Assembly (NCBI GenBank): GCA_963702685.1
Contig: CAVPDQ010000006.1
Coordinates: forward strand, 372,001-436,000
Source: AP-15 sp963702685
GTDB lineage: Bacteria; Pseudomonadota; Alphaproteobacteria; ATCC43930; CGMCC-115725
Length of the DNA stretch: 64,000 nucleotides
Reading direction: 5' to 3'
Position 1 is the stretch's first letter, and every line of letters starts with the position of its first letter. This document shows positions 45,867-53,663 of this stretch, one piece after another. The notes beneath the pieces are model-generated. The model was given only the letters and a program-made list of their open reading frames with translations. It made no database searches and was not told where the DNA came from. A program made the position numbers and the translations under genes.

Positions 45867-46357
45867 GACGGGACCACCCAGCGGCGTCGCGTCTCGATGT
45901 GGTGCGCGTGGCAAATCGCCACCGCCAGCGCATCGGCGGCATCGGCGGCATCGGCGGCGCAGCCGGGCAGGATCCGGCGCACCATCATTTGCACCTGGGA
46001 TTTTTCCGCGTGGCCGGCGCCGACCACCGCTTTTTTTATCAGGTTTGCCGAATATTCGGCGACCGGCAGGCCGCGCTCGGCCGGCGCCAGCAAGACGACG
46101 CCGCGGGCGACGCCGAGCTTCAACGTCGAGGCCGGGTTGCGGTTGACAAAGGTTTCCTCGACCGCGGCCTCGTCCGGGCGAAACCGCTCGACGATCTCGG
46201 TGATCTGGCGAAACAGCGAGACGAGCCGCATCGCCAAGGGTTGATCGGCGGCGGGATTGACGACGCCATCGGCAACGTGGCCGAGATGGTTGCCGGTAAT
46301 GTCGATCACCCCCCAGCCGGTGTGCCGCAACCCGGGATCGAGCCCCAAAACACGCAT
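45863..46357 (-). CDS. ruvC: Crossover junction endodeoxyribonuclease RuvC
   Basis: The 164-residue resolvase has the four acidic active-site residues of the RNase H-like fold: Asp7 in GLDPGLRHTGWG, Glu67/68 in AAVEETFVNRN, and the Asp pair near 139-142 in DAADALAVAICHAH. A 9-bp unit repeated around 45930-45960 encodes the DAADAADA stretch. It is first of ruvC-ruvA-ruvB, all overlapping by 4 bp. Confidence 0.95.
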   Translation of the reverse strand: MRVLGLDPGLRHTGWGVIDITGNHLGHVADGVVNPAADQPLAMRLVSLFRQITEIVERFRPDEAAVEETFVNRNPASTLKLGVARGVVLLAPAERGLPVAEYSANLIKKAVVGAGHAEKSQVQMMVRRILPGCAADAADAADALAVAICHAHHIETRRRWVVPS

Positions 46358-46384
46358 CCCCCGCTTCCGCCCCCGGCGCCCGGA

Positions 46385-47134
46385 TCAGGCGCCGAGCCGC
46401 GCCATCACGTCCTCGGCCACTTCGAAATTGGCGTAGACGTTTTGCACGTCGTCGCTGTCCTCGAGCGTCTCGAGGAGCTTGAACAAGCCCGGCGCGGTCT
46501 CCTCGTCGATCGGCGCGGCGGTCTTGGGCCGCCACACCAGCCCCGCCGACGCAGCCGGACCAAAGCGGGTCTCGAGCGCGTCGCGCACGGCGTTGAAATC
46601 CTCGGGCGCGCAGCTGACCAGATGCTGCTCGGCGTCGCTCTCGATATCGCCGGCGCCGGCCTCGATCGCCGCTTCGAGCATCGCCTCGGCGCCGGCGGTT
46701 GCCGCGGGATAGGAGATCTCGCCCAAACGCTCGAACATAAAGCCCACACTGTTGGTCTCGCCGAGCGCGCCGCCGGCCTTGGCAAAGGCGGCGCGGACCT
46801 CGCTCGCGGTGCGGTTGCGGTTGTCGGTCAAGGCCTCGACGATGACCGCGACCCCGCCCGGCCCATAGCCCTCGTAGCGGATCTCGTCATAGGCCGAATC
46901 GGCGTCGCCGCCCGCACCGCGCTTGATCGCGCGCTCGACCGTGTCCTTTGGCATATTGGCTTGGCGGGCGGCGAGCACGGCCGCCCGCAGCCGCGGGTTG
47001 GCGGCCGGGTCGGGCAGCCCGGTCCGGGCGGCGGTGGTCAATTCCCGGATGATCTTGGTAAAGACCTTGGCGCGCTTTTTGTCCTGCGCGCCCTTCCGGT
47101 ACATGATGTTCTTGAATTGCGAATGGCCAGCCAT
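46385..47134 (-). CDS. yebC: YebC/PmpR family regulator
   Basis: The 249-residue protein opens MAGHSQFKNIMYRKGAQDKKR and carries RLRAAVLAARQANMPKDTVERAIKR-type helices (part), YEGYGPGGVAVIVEALTDNRNRT and GALGETNSVGFMFERLG, all highly conserved in YebC. Members were described as DNA-binding regulators and more recently as translation factors that relieve polyproline stalling, which is pertinent here since TolA, CpoB and Pal are proline-rich. It precedes ruvC, the standard context. Confidence 0.95.
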   Translation of the reverse strand: MAGHSQFKNIMYRKGAQDKKRAKVFTKIIRELTTAARTGLPDPAANPRLRAAVLAARQANMPKDTVERAIKRGAGGDADSAYDEIRYEGYGPGGVAVIVEALTDNRNRTASEVRAAFAKAGGALGETNSVGFMFERLGEISYPAATAGAEAMLEAAIEAGAGDIESDAEQHLVSCAPEDFNAVRDALETRFGPAASAGLVWRPKTAAPIDEETAPGLFKLLETLEDSDDVQNVYANFEVAEDVMARLGA

Positions 47135-47264
47135 AAGTCTCCGCGCGGCTCCAAGCCGGTATCAGGTCACATCAACGCTCGGCAGGCACCGGCGGCGGGC
47201 CTAATTGTCCAATATGGCAGATTTGCGGCGCCCCGGCCGGTTCCGGCGAGCGCGGCGATCGTCG

Positions 47265-48080
47265 TCAGACTCGTGGTAGATTTGGCACGAGGCGGCCCCC
47301 GATTCGCACCGGCTCGACGCGGCGCGCAAGCCCGCTCGCATCGTCGGTCTCGACCAGCACCGCGCACAAGGTGGCTTCGCCCTCGGCCGGCTGTGGCCGC
47401 TCGCCCGGCATCTTTGTGACAAAGCGGCGCACCGCCGGCGCCTTTTGCATGCCGATCACCGAATCGTAATCGCCGCACATCCCGGCGTCGGTCTGGTAGG
47501 CGGTGCCGCCCGGCAGGATTTGCGCGTCGGCGGTCGGCACATGGCAATGGGTGCCCAATACCGCCGACACCCGGCCATCGGCAAAGTGGGCGAGCGCCAT
47601 CTTCTCGCTCGACGCCTCGGCATGGATATCGACGAGGATGGCCGTGGCGCCCGACCCCAGCGGATAGGCGGCGAGGATCTCGTCGAGCCTGCGAAACGGG
47701 TCGTCGAGCGCGTCCATGAACAGCCGGCCCATCAAATTGACGACGAGCGCGCTGCGCCCGTCGGCGAGCCGGTGGAGCCCCCAGCCGGCGCCCGGCGTGC
47801 CGTTTGGGAAATTGGCCGGCCGGAGCAGCCGCGCGTCGCTTTCGATATAGGGAATGATCTCCTTCTGGTCCCAGATGTGGTTGCCGGTGGTCAAAAGATC
47901 GACGCCGCAATCGTAAAATTCACCGCAAATGCGCGCGGTAATCCCGCGGCCGGCGGCCGCGTTCTCGGCATTGGCGACGACGAGGTCGATGGCGAGATCC
48001 TGCCGCAGGCGCGGCACATGGCGCTTGACCGCCTCGCGCCCGGCGCGTCCGAAGACATCGCCGCACAGCAGGATTTTCAC
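47265..48080 (-). CDS. YmdB/TIGR00282 family metallophosphoesterase
   Basis: The 271-residue protein has calcineurin-like phosphoesterase metal sites: LLCGDVFGRAGREAV (Asp8), VANAENAAAGRGIT (Asn/Glu), TTGNHIWDQKE (Asn-His), VDIHAEASSEK and GTHCHVPTADA with the terminal TDAGMCGDYDSVIGM. TIGR00282/YmdB members hydrolyse 2',3'-cyclic nucleotides or cAMP. The GTG at 48080 follows GAGGAAGC and begins the conserved core. The long upstream frame is noise. Confidence 0.88.
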   Translation of the reverse strand: MKILLCGDVFGRAGREAVKRHVPRLRQDLAIDLVVANAENAAAGRGITARICGEFYDCGVDLLTTGNHIWDQKEIIPYIESDARLLRPANFPNGTPGAGWGLHRLADGRSALVVNLMGRLFMDALDDPFRRLDEILAAYPLGSGATAILVDIHAEASSEKMALAHFADGRVSAVLGTHCHVPTADAQILPGGTAYQTDAGMCGDYDSVIGMQKAPAVRRFVTKMPGERPQPAEGEATLCAVLVETDDASGLARRVEPVRIGGRLVPNLPRV

Positions 48081-48261
48081 GGCATTGCTTCCTCGGCTTC
48101 CACCCGGCAGGAGATCATTTTTTTTCGCCCGGCTGTGTCTGGCTCTATCCCAATGTGCCGGTCGTGACTGCGGACGCGGTGTCCTACGAGGCCACGCGCG
48201 ACAGCGCCAAGCTCGGTGCGCGGTCGGGTATCGAGAACGAAGAGCGAGACCCGCGCCCGCC

Positions 48262-48474
48262 TCATGCCGCTTTTGGAAACAGCAGGGCGCGTGCGGCAGC
48301 AATGCGCTGCTCGCGTCCCCCTTCGGGCGCGCGCGACAACGGCAGATCGTGCCTGGCCAGGTCGATCAGCACGTCGCCGAAGGTGACCCGGCCCAGAGCG
48401 CGGCGCAGCTCGACCAGCGAAATCCGTGCTTCCGAGTAGCGTTTGAGCAGCTCTGTCCTATCGGCTTCGGTCAT
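48262..48474 (-). CDS. Small conserved-looking protein downstream of 6S RNA, function unknown
   Basis: The 70-residue ORF reads DRTELLKRYSEARISLVELR, then RRALGRVTFGDVLIDLARHD, LPLSRAPEGGREQRIAAARALLFP. The pattern (short helix, a turn containing ALG-x2-T(F/Y)GD, a PLxRAP linker, closing ALLFP) looks like a real small helical protein, reminiscent of small antitoxin-like or UPF-type proteins, but I cannot name the family. The ATG at 48474 has a weak ribosome site. In many relatives the gene after 6S RNA encodes 5-formyltetrahydrofolate cyclo-ligase; that gene is not here. Confidence 0.55.
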   Translation of the reverse strand: MTEADRTELLKRYSEARISLVELRRALGRVTFGDVLIDLARHDLPLSRAPEGGREQRIAAARALLFPKAA

Positions 48475-48482
48475 CGGTGGTC

Positions 48483-48650
48483 CACAGTTATGCGGGGCGG
48501 AGCCGCCTCGGCCGTTGACGTGCAACTCCTCCGTGGCCCGCCGTAGCAGGTGGGTGCCATATGCCGAAGCCACAACTCCGGCAGGAACAGCTCCCAAGAG
48601 GTAGGTATCGGCCCCGGGGTGTCATGCTGCCTGACGCACCGCGCAGCCCC
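48483..48650 (-). ncRNA. ssrS: 6S RNA
   Basis: On the minus strand directly after zapA is a structured segment with features of alphaproteobacterial 6S RNA: CACCCCGGGGCCGATACCT early, CTTGGGAGCTGTTCCTG, GGCACCCACCTGCTACGGCG and a GCACGTCAACGGC arm, with GC-rich ends (near 48645 and 48487) that can pair to close a long rod. Position downstream of zapA is the classic ssrS locus. 6S RNA sequesters sigma-70 RNA polymerase in stationary phase. The exact ends are approximate; a covariance-model search would settle it. Confidence 0.75.
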
Positions 48651-48667
48651 GTCCCGCGCGGCAAGAA

Positions 48668-49006
48668 CTAGGGGTTCTCCAGCCGGCCTGCAAGGGCCTC
48701 GATGCGCTGGGCGATCTCGTGCACGTTGCCGGCCGCGGCATCGGCCTCGGCAGCCACCTCGGTTTCGGCCGCCCGCGCGCGGCTGCGCTCCTGCTGCAGC
48801 GCTTCGTTCGCGTCGGACAATTCGTCGGCGATGACGAGGCCGGCCAGCAGCAGCAGCCGGGCTTCGCCGACCTGGCCGAGGGTTTTGACGAACTCGCCGA
48901 TGCGGGCATCGACATATTGCGCGAGCCGCCGGATGCGCGGCTCCTGGCCATCCTCGCAGGCGACCGTGAAGGCACGGTTGTTGACCGTCACCGAGACCTG
49001 ACCCAT
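48668..49006 (-). CDS. zapA: Cell division protein ZapA
   Basis: The 112-residue FtsZ-associated protein begins with the beta hairpin VSVTVNNRAFTVACEDGQE, followed by RIRRLAQYVDARIGEFVK and a long C-terminal helix (LLLLAGLVIADELSDANEAL, then coiled-coil heptads). It promotes FtsZ protofilament bundling. The ATG at 49006 has a GGAGGGG ribosome site. It lies 1 bp downstream of the DUF4164 gene and just upstream of 6S RNA. Confidence 0.92.
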   Translation of the reverse strand: MGQVSVTVNNRAFTVACEDGQEPRIRRLAQYVDARIGEFVKTLGQVGEARLLLLAGLVIADELSDANEALQQERSRARAAETEVAAEADAAAGNVHEIAQRIEALAGRLENP

Positions 49007-49007
49007 C

Positions 49008-49199
49008 TCACCCCTCCCCCAAGAGACGCCCGATCCGGGCGAGCGCGCCATCGACGCGCGCGGCCACCTCCTCCACGGCGGCGCGGCGCGTTGCGGCCTC
49101 GTCCTTGCCCGGCGCGGCCCGCCCCCCGCCACCACAAGCCGCTTCGAGCCGTGCGACGGCGCGTTCGAGACGGTCGAGCGCTTCGCCGAGCCGGCTCAT
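49008..49199 (-). CDS. DUF4164 coiled-coil protein
   Basis: The 63-residue protein has heptads MSRLGEALDRLERAVARLEA and a second helix EEVAARVDGALARIGRLL joined by a Gly-rich loop. It matches the short DUF4164 proteins encoded immediately upstream of zapA in alphaproteobacteria. It is likely cytoplasmic and probably co-translated with zapA. No function is established. Confidence 0.75.
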   Translation of the reverse strand: MSRLGEALDRLERAVARLEAACGGGGRAAPGKDEAATRRAAVEEVAARVDGALARIGRLLGEG

Positions 49200-49220
49200 C
49201 CGCCTGCGGGCGGCGCCCGC

Positions 49221-50180
49221 TCAGCGCACCCGCTCGTATTTCTGCAACGAGCGGATGTAATCGGGCCGCGGCTTGTCCGGATAGAATTGCGGCCATTGCG
49301 TCCACGACACCTCGCCGACATAGAGGTCGCCGCGGCTGTCGACGGTGAGGCCGTGCGGGCCGAGAAACGAGGTCGGCGCCGTGCCGGCGTGCATGTCGCC
49401 AAAGCGCGACAAGAGGTTGCCCTTGTTGTCGACGATGCTGACCCGCGGGCCCAAATTCGGGCTGTTGCGGTTGACCGGCTGCACCGGCCCCAATTCGCCG
49501 ATATAGGCGACCGGGTGGCGGGTGTAATCCATGTAGAGCCCGCACGGCCGGTGCAGGTTGTTCCACTGGGCCTCGTACTTGCCGTTGCCGTCGAACACCT
49601 GGATGCGGTGGTTCTCGCGGTCGGCGACATAGACCCAGCCATCGGCGTCGGTGCAGATATTGTGGACGATGTTGAATTCGCCGGGGTTGGTGCCGGGCTC
49701 GCCCCACGACATCAAGAGCTTGCCGTCGGGCGCGTATTTGTGGACGCGGGCGTTGCCGTAGCCGTCGGAGACGTAGATCTCGCCCTTGGGCGAGAGGGCG
49801 GTATGGGTGCAGCGGTGAAACGGCTCACCCGACATATAGGGCTTGGGCTCGCCGGGGACGCCCAGCTCCAACAAGACCTTGCCGTCGAGCGAGCATTTGC
49901 GCACAAAATGCCCGCCGTCGTCGGTCAGGTAAATCGAATCATCCGGCCCCATATGGACGCCGTGCGCGCGCGGATACTGCCCCTCGCCCCAGGAGCGCAG
50001 AAATCTACCGTCACGATCGAACACCATCACCGGATGCTCGCCGCGATTGAACACATAGACATTGTCTTTGTTGTCGACGCCGACCGCGCCGACCTCCTTG
50101 AACGACCACTTGTCGGGCAATTTCGCCCAATCCTCGATGATCCGATACTTGTAGTCGCCTTGCCCGACGATGGTCGCCAT
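49221..50180 (-). CDS. NHL-repeat protein (peptidyl-alpha-hydroxyglycine lyase-like)
   Basis: The 319-residue beta-propeller has about six NHL-type repeats of the form DxxGxxYVxD...RV(Q/H)(V/K)F: VGAVGVDNKDNVYVFNRGEH, VHMGPDDSIYLTDDGGHFV, LSPKGEIYVSDGYGNARVHK, CTDADGWVYVADRENHRIQV and LTVDSRGDLYVGEVSW. The FHRCTHTALSP and HNICTDADG histidines resemble the metal site of the amidating lyase. No signal peptide is seen, so it may be cytoplasmic. Many soil alphaproteobacteria carry such genes with unknown substrates. Confidence 0.8.
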   Translation of the reverse strand: MATIVGQGDYKYRIIEDWAKLPDKWSFKEVGAVGVDNKDNVYVFNRGEHPVMVFDRDGRFLRSWGEGQYPRAHGVHMGPDDSIYLTDDGGHFVRKCSLDGKVLLELGVPGEPKPYMSGEPFHRCTHTALSPKGEIYVSDGYGNARVHKYAPDGKLLMSWGEPGTNPGEFNIVHNICTDADGWVYVADRENHRIQVFDGNGKYEAQWNNLHRPCGLYMDYTRHPVAYIGELGPVQPVNRNSPNLGPRVSIVDNKGNLLSRFGDMHAGTAPTSFLGPHGLTVDSRGDLYVGEVSWTQWPQFYPDKPRPDYIRSLQKYERVR

Positions 50181-50268
50181 CGCTCTCCGCCTTCTAAGTG
50201 TGTGTGTGCGAGCGATTGTCGCCGCCGCGGAGGCGAGGGTCCAGGAGAAACCATCCGAACCGAAGAAT

Positions 50269-51510
50269 TCACTCGATCCGATAGACCGCGGGATCGGTCG
50301 CCGGCGCCACGGGGGCGCCGAGGGCGGGGCGCAGCGCCAGGGTCGCGACCAGCGCGGTCATCCCCAGCGCGGCAAGCGGGCCAACCGGCAGATGCCAGGC
50401 CTGGGCCAGCCCGCGCGGATCGAGCGTCAGGATGAACAGCACGGCCAAGGCGACTTTCCCCCAGTCGGGGAGCCGATAGGCGCCGTCGGCGCGCAACAGC
50501 CACAATCCGGCAATCGCCGCGATCATCAGATCGTAGAAGAGTGCCAGCGGCACCGCGGCGAGGGTGGCGGCGGCGAGGGTCGCGGCGCGGATCGGCAGCG
50601 GCAGCCCCCGGCGCCAGACGATCGCGACAAAAGCGGCCGCGGCGACGGAGGCCGCGATTTGCGCCGAATAGGCCATCGAAAGGCCGGCGCCGCGCAGCAT
50701 CATGGCGCCGAACGGAGTGACATAGCCGGCAAAGCTGATATGGCCGGTCTCGTAGACGGCGCGCGAGGCCGTCATCGCCGAGAGGAACGCGTGCCAAGTC
50801 TGCGGACCGAACCGGACCAGCGACAACAGCGACAGCGCGGCGACCGAGAGGCAGGCCGCGGCCAATGCCGGCCAGCGCCGTCCGGCGACGAGTGCCACCG
50901 GAACCAACAGGCCGAAATGCGGCTTGTAGCAGAGCGCCCCGAACAAAAGCCCGGCGACGACCGGGCGCCGGTCGATCAGCAATGTCGCGGCACCAAAGAG
51001 GGCCGCCGTCAACAGCGCATTCTGGCCGAGACCGATCGTCCACAGCACCGGAGGAAAGGCGAGCAGGGGGACGAATATGCGCCAATCGCGCTCAGCGAGG
51101 ATCGTGCGGGCGACCAGCAGGTAAAGCAGCAAAGTCGCCGCCTCGAATATCACGAATGCCACCATGTAGGGCAAGCGCGCGAGCACGGTGCACAGCAAGA
51201 GAAATACGGGCGGGTAAAAAAAGTAATTGTAGGTTATTCCCGGTTGGGTCGCCCGCTGCTCGGCGGCGTAATGCGCCGCCCGATCGTAGGCGAGCTGTGG
51301 CGTGCCGGCGTCCGCCAGGCTGCCGGCGGCGTAAAAGCTGACAAAGTCGGTGCTGGTCGGCTTGGCCATCGGCACGATCAGGCCATGAGTGCCGGCGGCC
51401 AGGAACAGGAAGACCGCGATCTCGACGGCGAGCAGGATGCCGCAGCCGGCAAAGATCCGGGTTCGGTTCGGCGACGGGCCGGGATCGGTCGCCACGCGAG
51501 GACCGGTCAT
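50269..51510 (-). CDS. GT87 (DUF2029) membrane glycosyltransferase, copy 1
   Basis: The 413-residue integral membrane protein has an N-terminal helix (FAGCGILLAVEIAVFLFLAA), the DUF2029 signature with an acidic-Tyr loop (TDFVSFYAAGSLADAGTPQLAYD and YFFYPPVFLLLCTVLARLPY, each in part), the NALLTAALFGAATLLIDRRP loop and about ten helices. Family members are polyprenol-phosphate-sugar dependent mannosyl- or arabinosyl-type transferases. The ATG at 51510 lies 5 bp after the next gene's stop, so the two GT87 genes form an operon. Confidence 0.8.
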   Translation of the reverse strand: MTGPRVATDPGPSPNRTRIFAGCGILLAVEIAVFLFLAAGTHGLIVPMAKPTSTDFVSFYAAGSLADAGTPQLAYDRAAHYAAEQRATQPGITYNYFFYPPVFLLLCTVLARLPYMVAFVIFEAATLLLYLLVARTILAERDWRIFVPLLAFPPVLWTIGLGQNALLTAALFGAATLLIDRRPVVAGLLFGALCYKPHFGLLVPVALVAGRRWPALAAACLSVAALSLLSLVRFGPQTWHAFLSAMTASRAVYETGHISFAGYVTPFGAMMLRGAGLSMAYSAQIAASVAAAAFVAIVWRRGLPLPIRAATLAAATLAAVPLALFYDLMIAAIAGLWLLRADGAYRLPDWGKVALAVLFILTLDPRGLAQAWHLPVGPLAALGMTALVATLALRPALGAPVAPATDPAVYRIE

Positions 51511-51515
51511 GGCCG

Positions 51516-52790
51516 TCACTGCGTGGGGACAAATGGCAAGCCGGCGACACGGACGCGGCGCAGGATCATGCCGAGCAGCACGAGCATGATCGCGCCACCG
51601 ATCGGCGCCGTGCCCCACGATGCCAAAACCAGAAAGCTCGCCGCGGCCAGCCCGATCAGGATGCCCTCTTCGCCGCGCAGCACTCCGTTTTCGATCTGGT
51701 CCTTTGCCAGAAAGGCGACGGGGATTGCGGCGGCGCAAAGGCTATAGCTGAACCCATAAGGGGTGGCGACCAGGGCCGCCGCGGACAATGCCGCCGCCTT
51801 GAGCGGATAGCGTGTCTGCGAACGCCACAGCAGCCAGATCGTCGCAGCGAGACCGAGGGTCGTCGCTCCTTGGATCAGGCTTGCCGGCACAGCGCCGCCG
51901 CCGAGTCGGCGGACCAGGCCGTAGACCGTCTGCACCAGCCCCCACAGCGCTATCTCGCCGTCCGGTCCCGGTCCGACGACGAGGTTCATTTGGGCTTGCG
52001 CGGCGAGCTTTTGCGGGAACTCGAGCCAGGCGGAGGCGCCGAAGATCGCGGCCGAGAGGACAGCGAGAAGGGTTGCGGCCGCGGCGGCGGCGGCGAAGGC
52101 GCGCCATTGCCGCGCGCCGGCCAATGCGACCGGGAAAAGGATCGCGAATTGCGGCTTGTAGCCGAGGCAGCCGACCAGCGTACCGGCGAGCACGGGACGG
52201 CGTTCCAGGGTCAGCAGCGAGGCGCCGATCAGGAGACCGGTCAAGGCGCCGCTTTGCCCGCCGAGAAAGTTCAGCGCGGCAAAGGGCGATGCGATTGTCA
52301 ACGGGATCGCCGGCCGCTGCCGAACGATCCGCCAGACGACCACGACGGACCCGAAGAGGGTCGCGCCGGCCCAAGTCAGAAATGCCGCGGCGTAGGGCAA
52401 AGCGGCAAGCGGCGCGAGGATCAGCAGAAAAATCGGCGGGTAGGGCCAGATCGGCGCGACATAGGGGTGCGCGCCGACAAGAGCGTATTGCGCCTGAACA
52501 AATTCCTGCGGAAGGTAAATCGCCGCAACCTTGCCGTGGAGCGCCAAAAGACCAGCGACGAAATCGCAGGTAAAATCGTTGTAAATCGGCAGGCTGCGGA
52601 GGTCGGTGATCCAGCCCCGATGCCAAAGGAACAGCATAAGCATGGCGGCGTAGGTTGTGACCACCGCATATCCGTAAGCCTGCAAGCGCGCGGCCGTTAA
52701 AATCCGGACTTGGCCAAAAGCGGGAACGCGCGGGTTCGGATCGGCGAGGCCGGCCATTTCAGGGGGCGCAGCAAGGCCAGTCGCAGACAT
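51516..52790 (-). CDS. GT87 (DUF2029) membrane glycosyltransferase, copy 2
   Basis: The 424-residue polytopic protein is a paralogue of its neighbour. The shared order is a first membrane helix, NDFTCDFVAGLLALHGKVAA, the periplasmic loop PYVAPIWPYPPIFLLILAPL, GGQSGALTGLLIGASLLTLE and CLGYKPQFAILFPVALAG. The conserved KPQ/KPH-F motif (YKPQFAIL here, YKPHFGLL in copy 1) is a GT87 hallmark. Both probably use lipid-linked sugar donors on the periplasmic side. The cis-prenyltransferase at 13.9 kb could supply the lipid, which is speculative. Confidence 0.8.
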   Translation of the reverse strand: MSATGLAAPPEMAGLADPNPRVPAFGQVRILTAARLQAYGYAVVTTYAAMLMLFLWHRGWITDLRSLPIYNDFTCDFVAGLLALHGKVAAIYLPQEFVQAQYALVGAHPYVAPIWPYPPIFLLILAPLAALPYAAAFLTWAGATLFGSVVVVWRIVRQRPAIPLTIASPFAALNFLGGQSGALTGLLIGASLLTLERRPVLAGTLVGCLGYKPQFAILFPVALAGARQWRAFAAAAAAATLLAVLSAAIFGASAWLEFPQKLAAQAQMNLVVGPGPDGEIALWGLVQTVYGLVRRLGGGAVPASLIQGATTLGLAATIWLLWRSQTRYPLKAAALSAAALVATPYGFSYSLCAAAIPVAFLAKDQIENGVLRGEEGILIGLAAASFLVLASWGTAPIGGAIMLVLLGMILRRVRVAGLPFVPTQ

Positions 52791-52840
52791 TCGATACCTA
52801 GCAGGCTACTCAAAAACGAGAGTTAGTTAGAGCGGTTCCG

Positions 52841-52944
52841 CATCCTTCGAGACGCGCTCCTACGGAGCGCTCCTCAGGATAAGGTCTTTTGTTTCAGTGG
52901 CTTGCCTCACCCTGAGGAGGCCCGAAGGGCCGTCTCGAAGGGTG
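52841..52944. repeat. Intergenic palindromic repeat (nested hairpins)
   Basis: Two arms, 52841-52884 and 52905-52944, are inverted repeats (CATCCTTCGAGACG against CGTCTCGAAGGGTG, and CTCCTCAGGATAAGG against CCTCACCCTGAGGAG). Each arm holds its own small hairpin (GCGCTCC-TA-CGGAGCGC; GGCCCGAAGGGCC). This matches a class of dispersed palindromes in large alphaproteobacterial genomes. The rest of the 335-base gap 52791-53125 shows nothing else. Confidence 0.75.
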
Positions 52945-53125
52945 CTGATACAGGAAACCGGCATTTTCATCACCCTGCCAAACGGAATCCTCAGAGGATC
53001 ACGCTGCAACATGGAAATTCGCCGCACCGCGAATGTCCGCGTGACCGCAGCGGTAGGCGTGGCTATGGCGGCGCAGTCGCGGGCGCAACGCCGGTCCTGC
53101 TCGCTTCTGCGGTCCAGCGCCGCTT

Positions 53126-53287
53126 TTACAAGCTCATGGCGATGGTGCTGAGCGTCGTGCTGATGGCGGTGCCGAGCGCGGAGAGCGCGGCGATCATGAC
53201 GATTGCGATCAACCCGATCAGCAGCCCGTACTCGACGGCCGTGACCCCCGCCTCTGAGCTGAACAGCCGAGCAACGGTCGAACGCAT
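53126..53287 (-). CDS. Flp family type IVb pilin
   Basis: The 53-residue pilin has the prepilin-peptidase site (SSEAGVTAVEYGLL: cleavage before the hydrophobic helix, with the Glu5-Tyr6 pair of Flp pilins) and helix LLIGLIAIVMIAALSALG. The start at 53287 follows AGGAGAACCGC. It is the second of two tandem pilin genes with identical AGGAGAA ribosome sites. No tad/rcp assembly genes are in the window. Confidence 0.85.
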   Translation of the reverse strand: MRSTVARLFSSEAGVTAVEYGLLIGLIAIVMIAALSALGTAISTTLSTIAMSL

Positions 53288-53317
53288 GCGGTTCTCCTGC
53301 GGGCTCACGCTCATGGG

Positions 53318-53587
53318 TTATGCCCAAAGCCGGTGGTTGGCGAGCCAAAGCGCCGAGGCGGTCGCCCGACAGCGCAAAGTGCGCCGCCGAAGGGCGACCG
53401 CAGCAGCGCTTTTTTGTTCGACGGTCAGATGGTGGTGGCGACCGGTGCTGAAGAGGGTGCTCAAGTTGGTGCCGAGCAGGCTCACCGCGGTGATGATCAC
53501 GACCGCGACCAGCGCCGCGATCAGCCCGTACTCGACGGCGGTAACGCCTTCCTCGTCTTTGACGAGCCTCGTGAGTGTCCAAAGCAT
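53318..53587 (-). CDS. Flp family type IVb pilin with frameshifted C-terminus
   Basis: The N-terminus is a standard Flp pilin (KDEEGVTAVEYGLIAALVAV, helix to SLLGTNLSTLFST). The frame then runs on for about 40 basic, low-complexity residues (GRHHHLTVEQKSAA...). Removing one G near 53441-53446 would give STVATTI and a stop at 53425-53427, the normal ending of the family (~54 residues). A single extra base, real or an assembly error, therefore probably creates the long tail. Confidence 0.75.
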   Translation of the reverse strand: MLWTLTRLVKDEEGVTAVEYGLIAALVAVVIITAVSLLGTNLSTLFSTGRHHHLTVEQKSAAAVALRRRTLRCRATASALWLANHRLWA

Positions 53588-53663
53588 CGAATTCTCCTGG
53601 GGGTGGAAACCGGCGCAGGCTGCAAGAAAAATCTTGATAAAGCTTTAAGGCGGCGCCGAATTT

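Noticed and set aside
45930..45960. 9-bp tandem unit around the ruvC active-site acidic residues
   Set aside because: It encodes DAADAADA at the site where RuvC proteins normally have an Asp/Ala-rich helix, so it is ordinary coding sequence.
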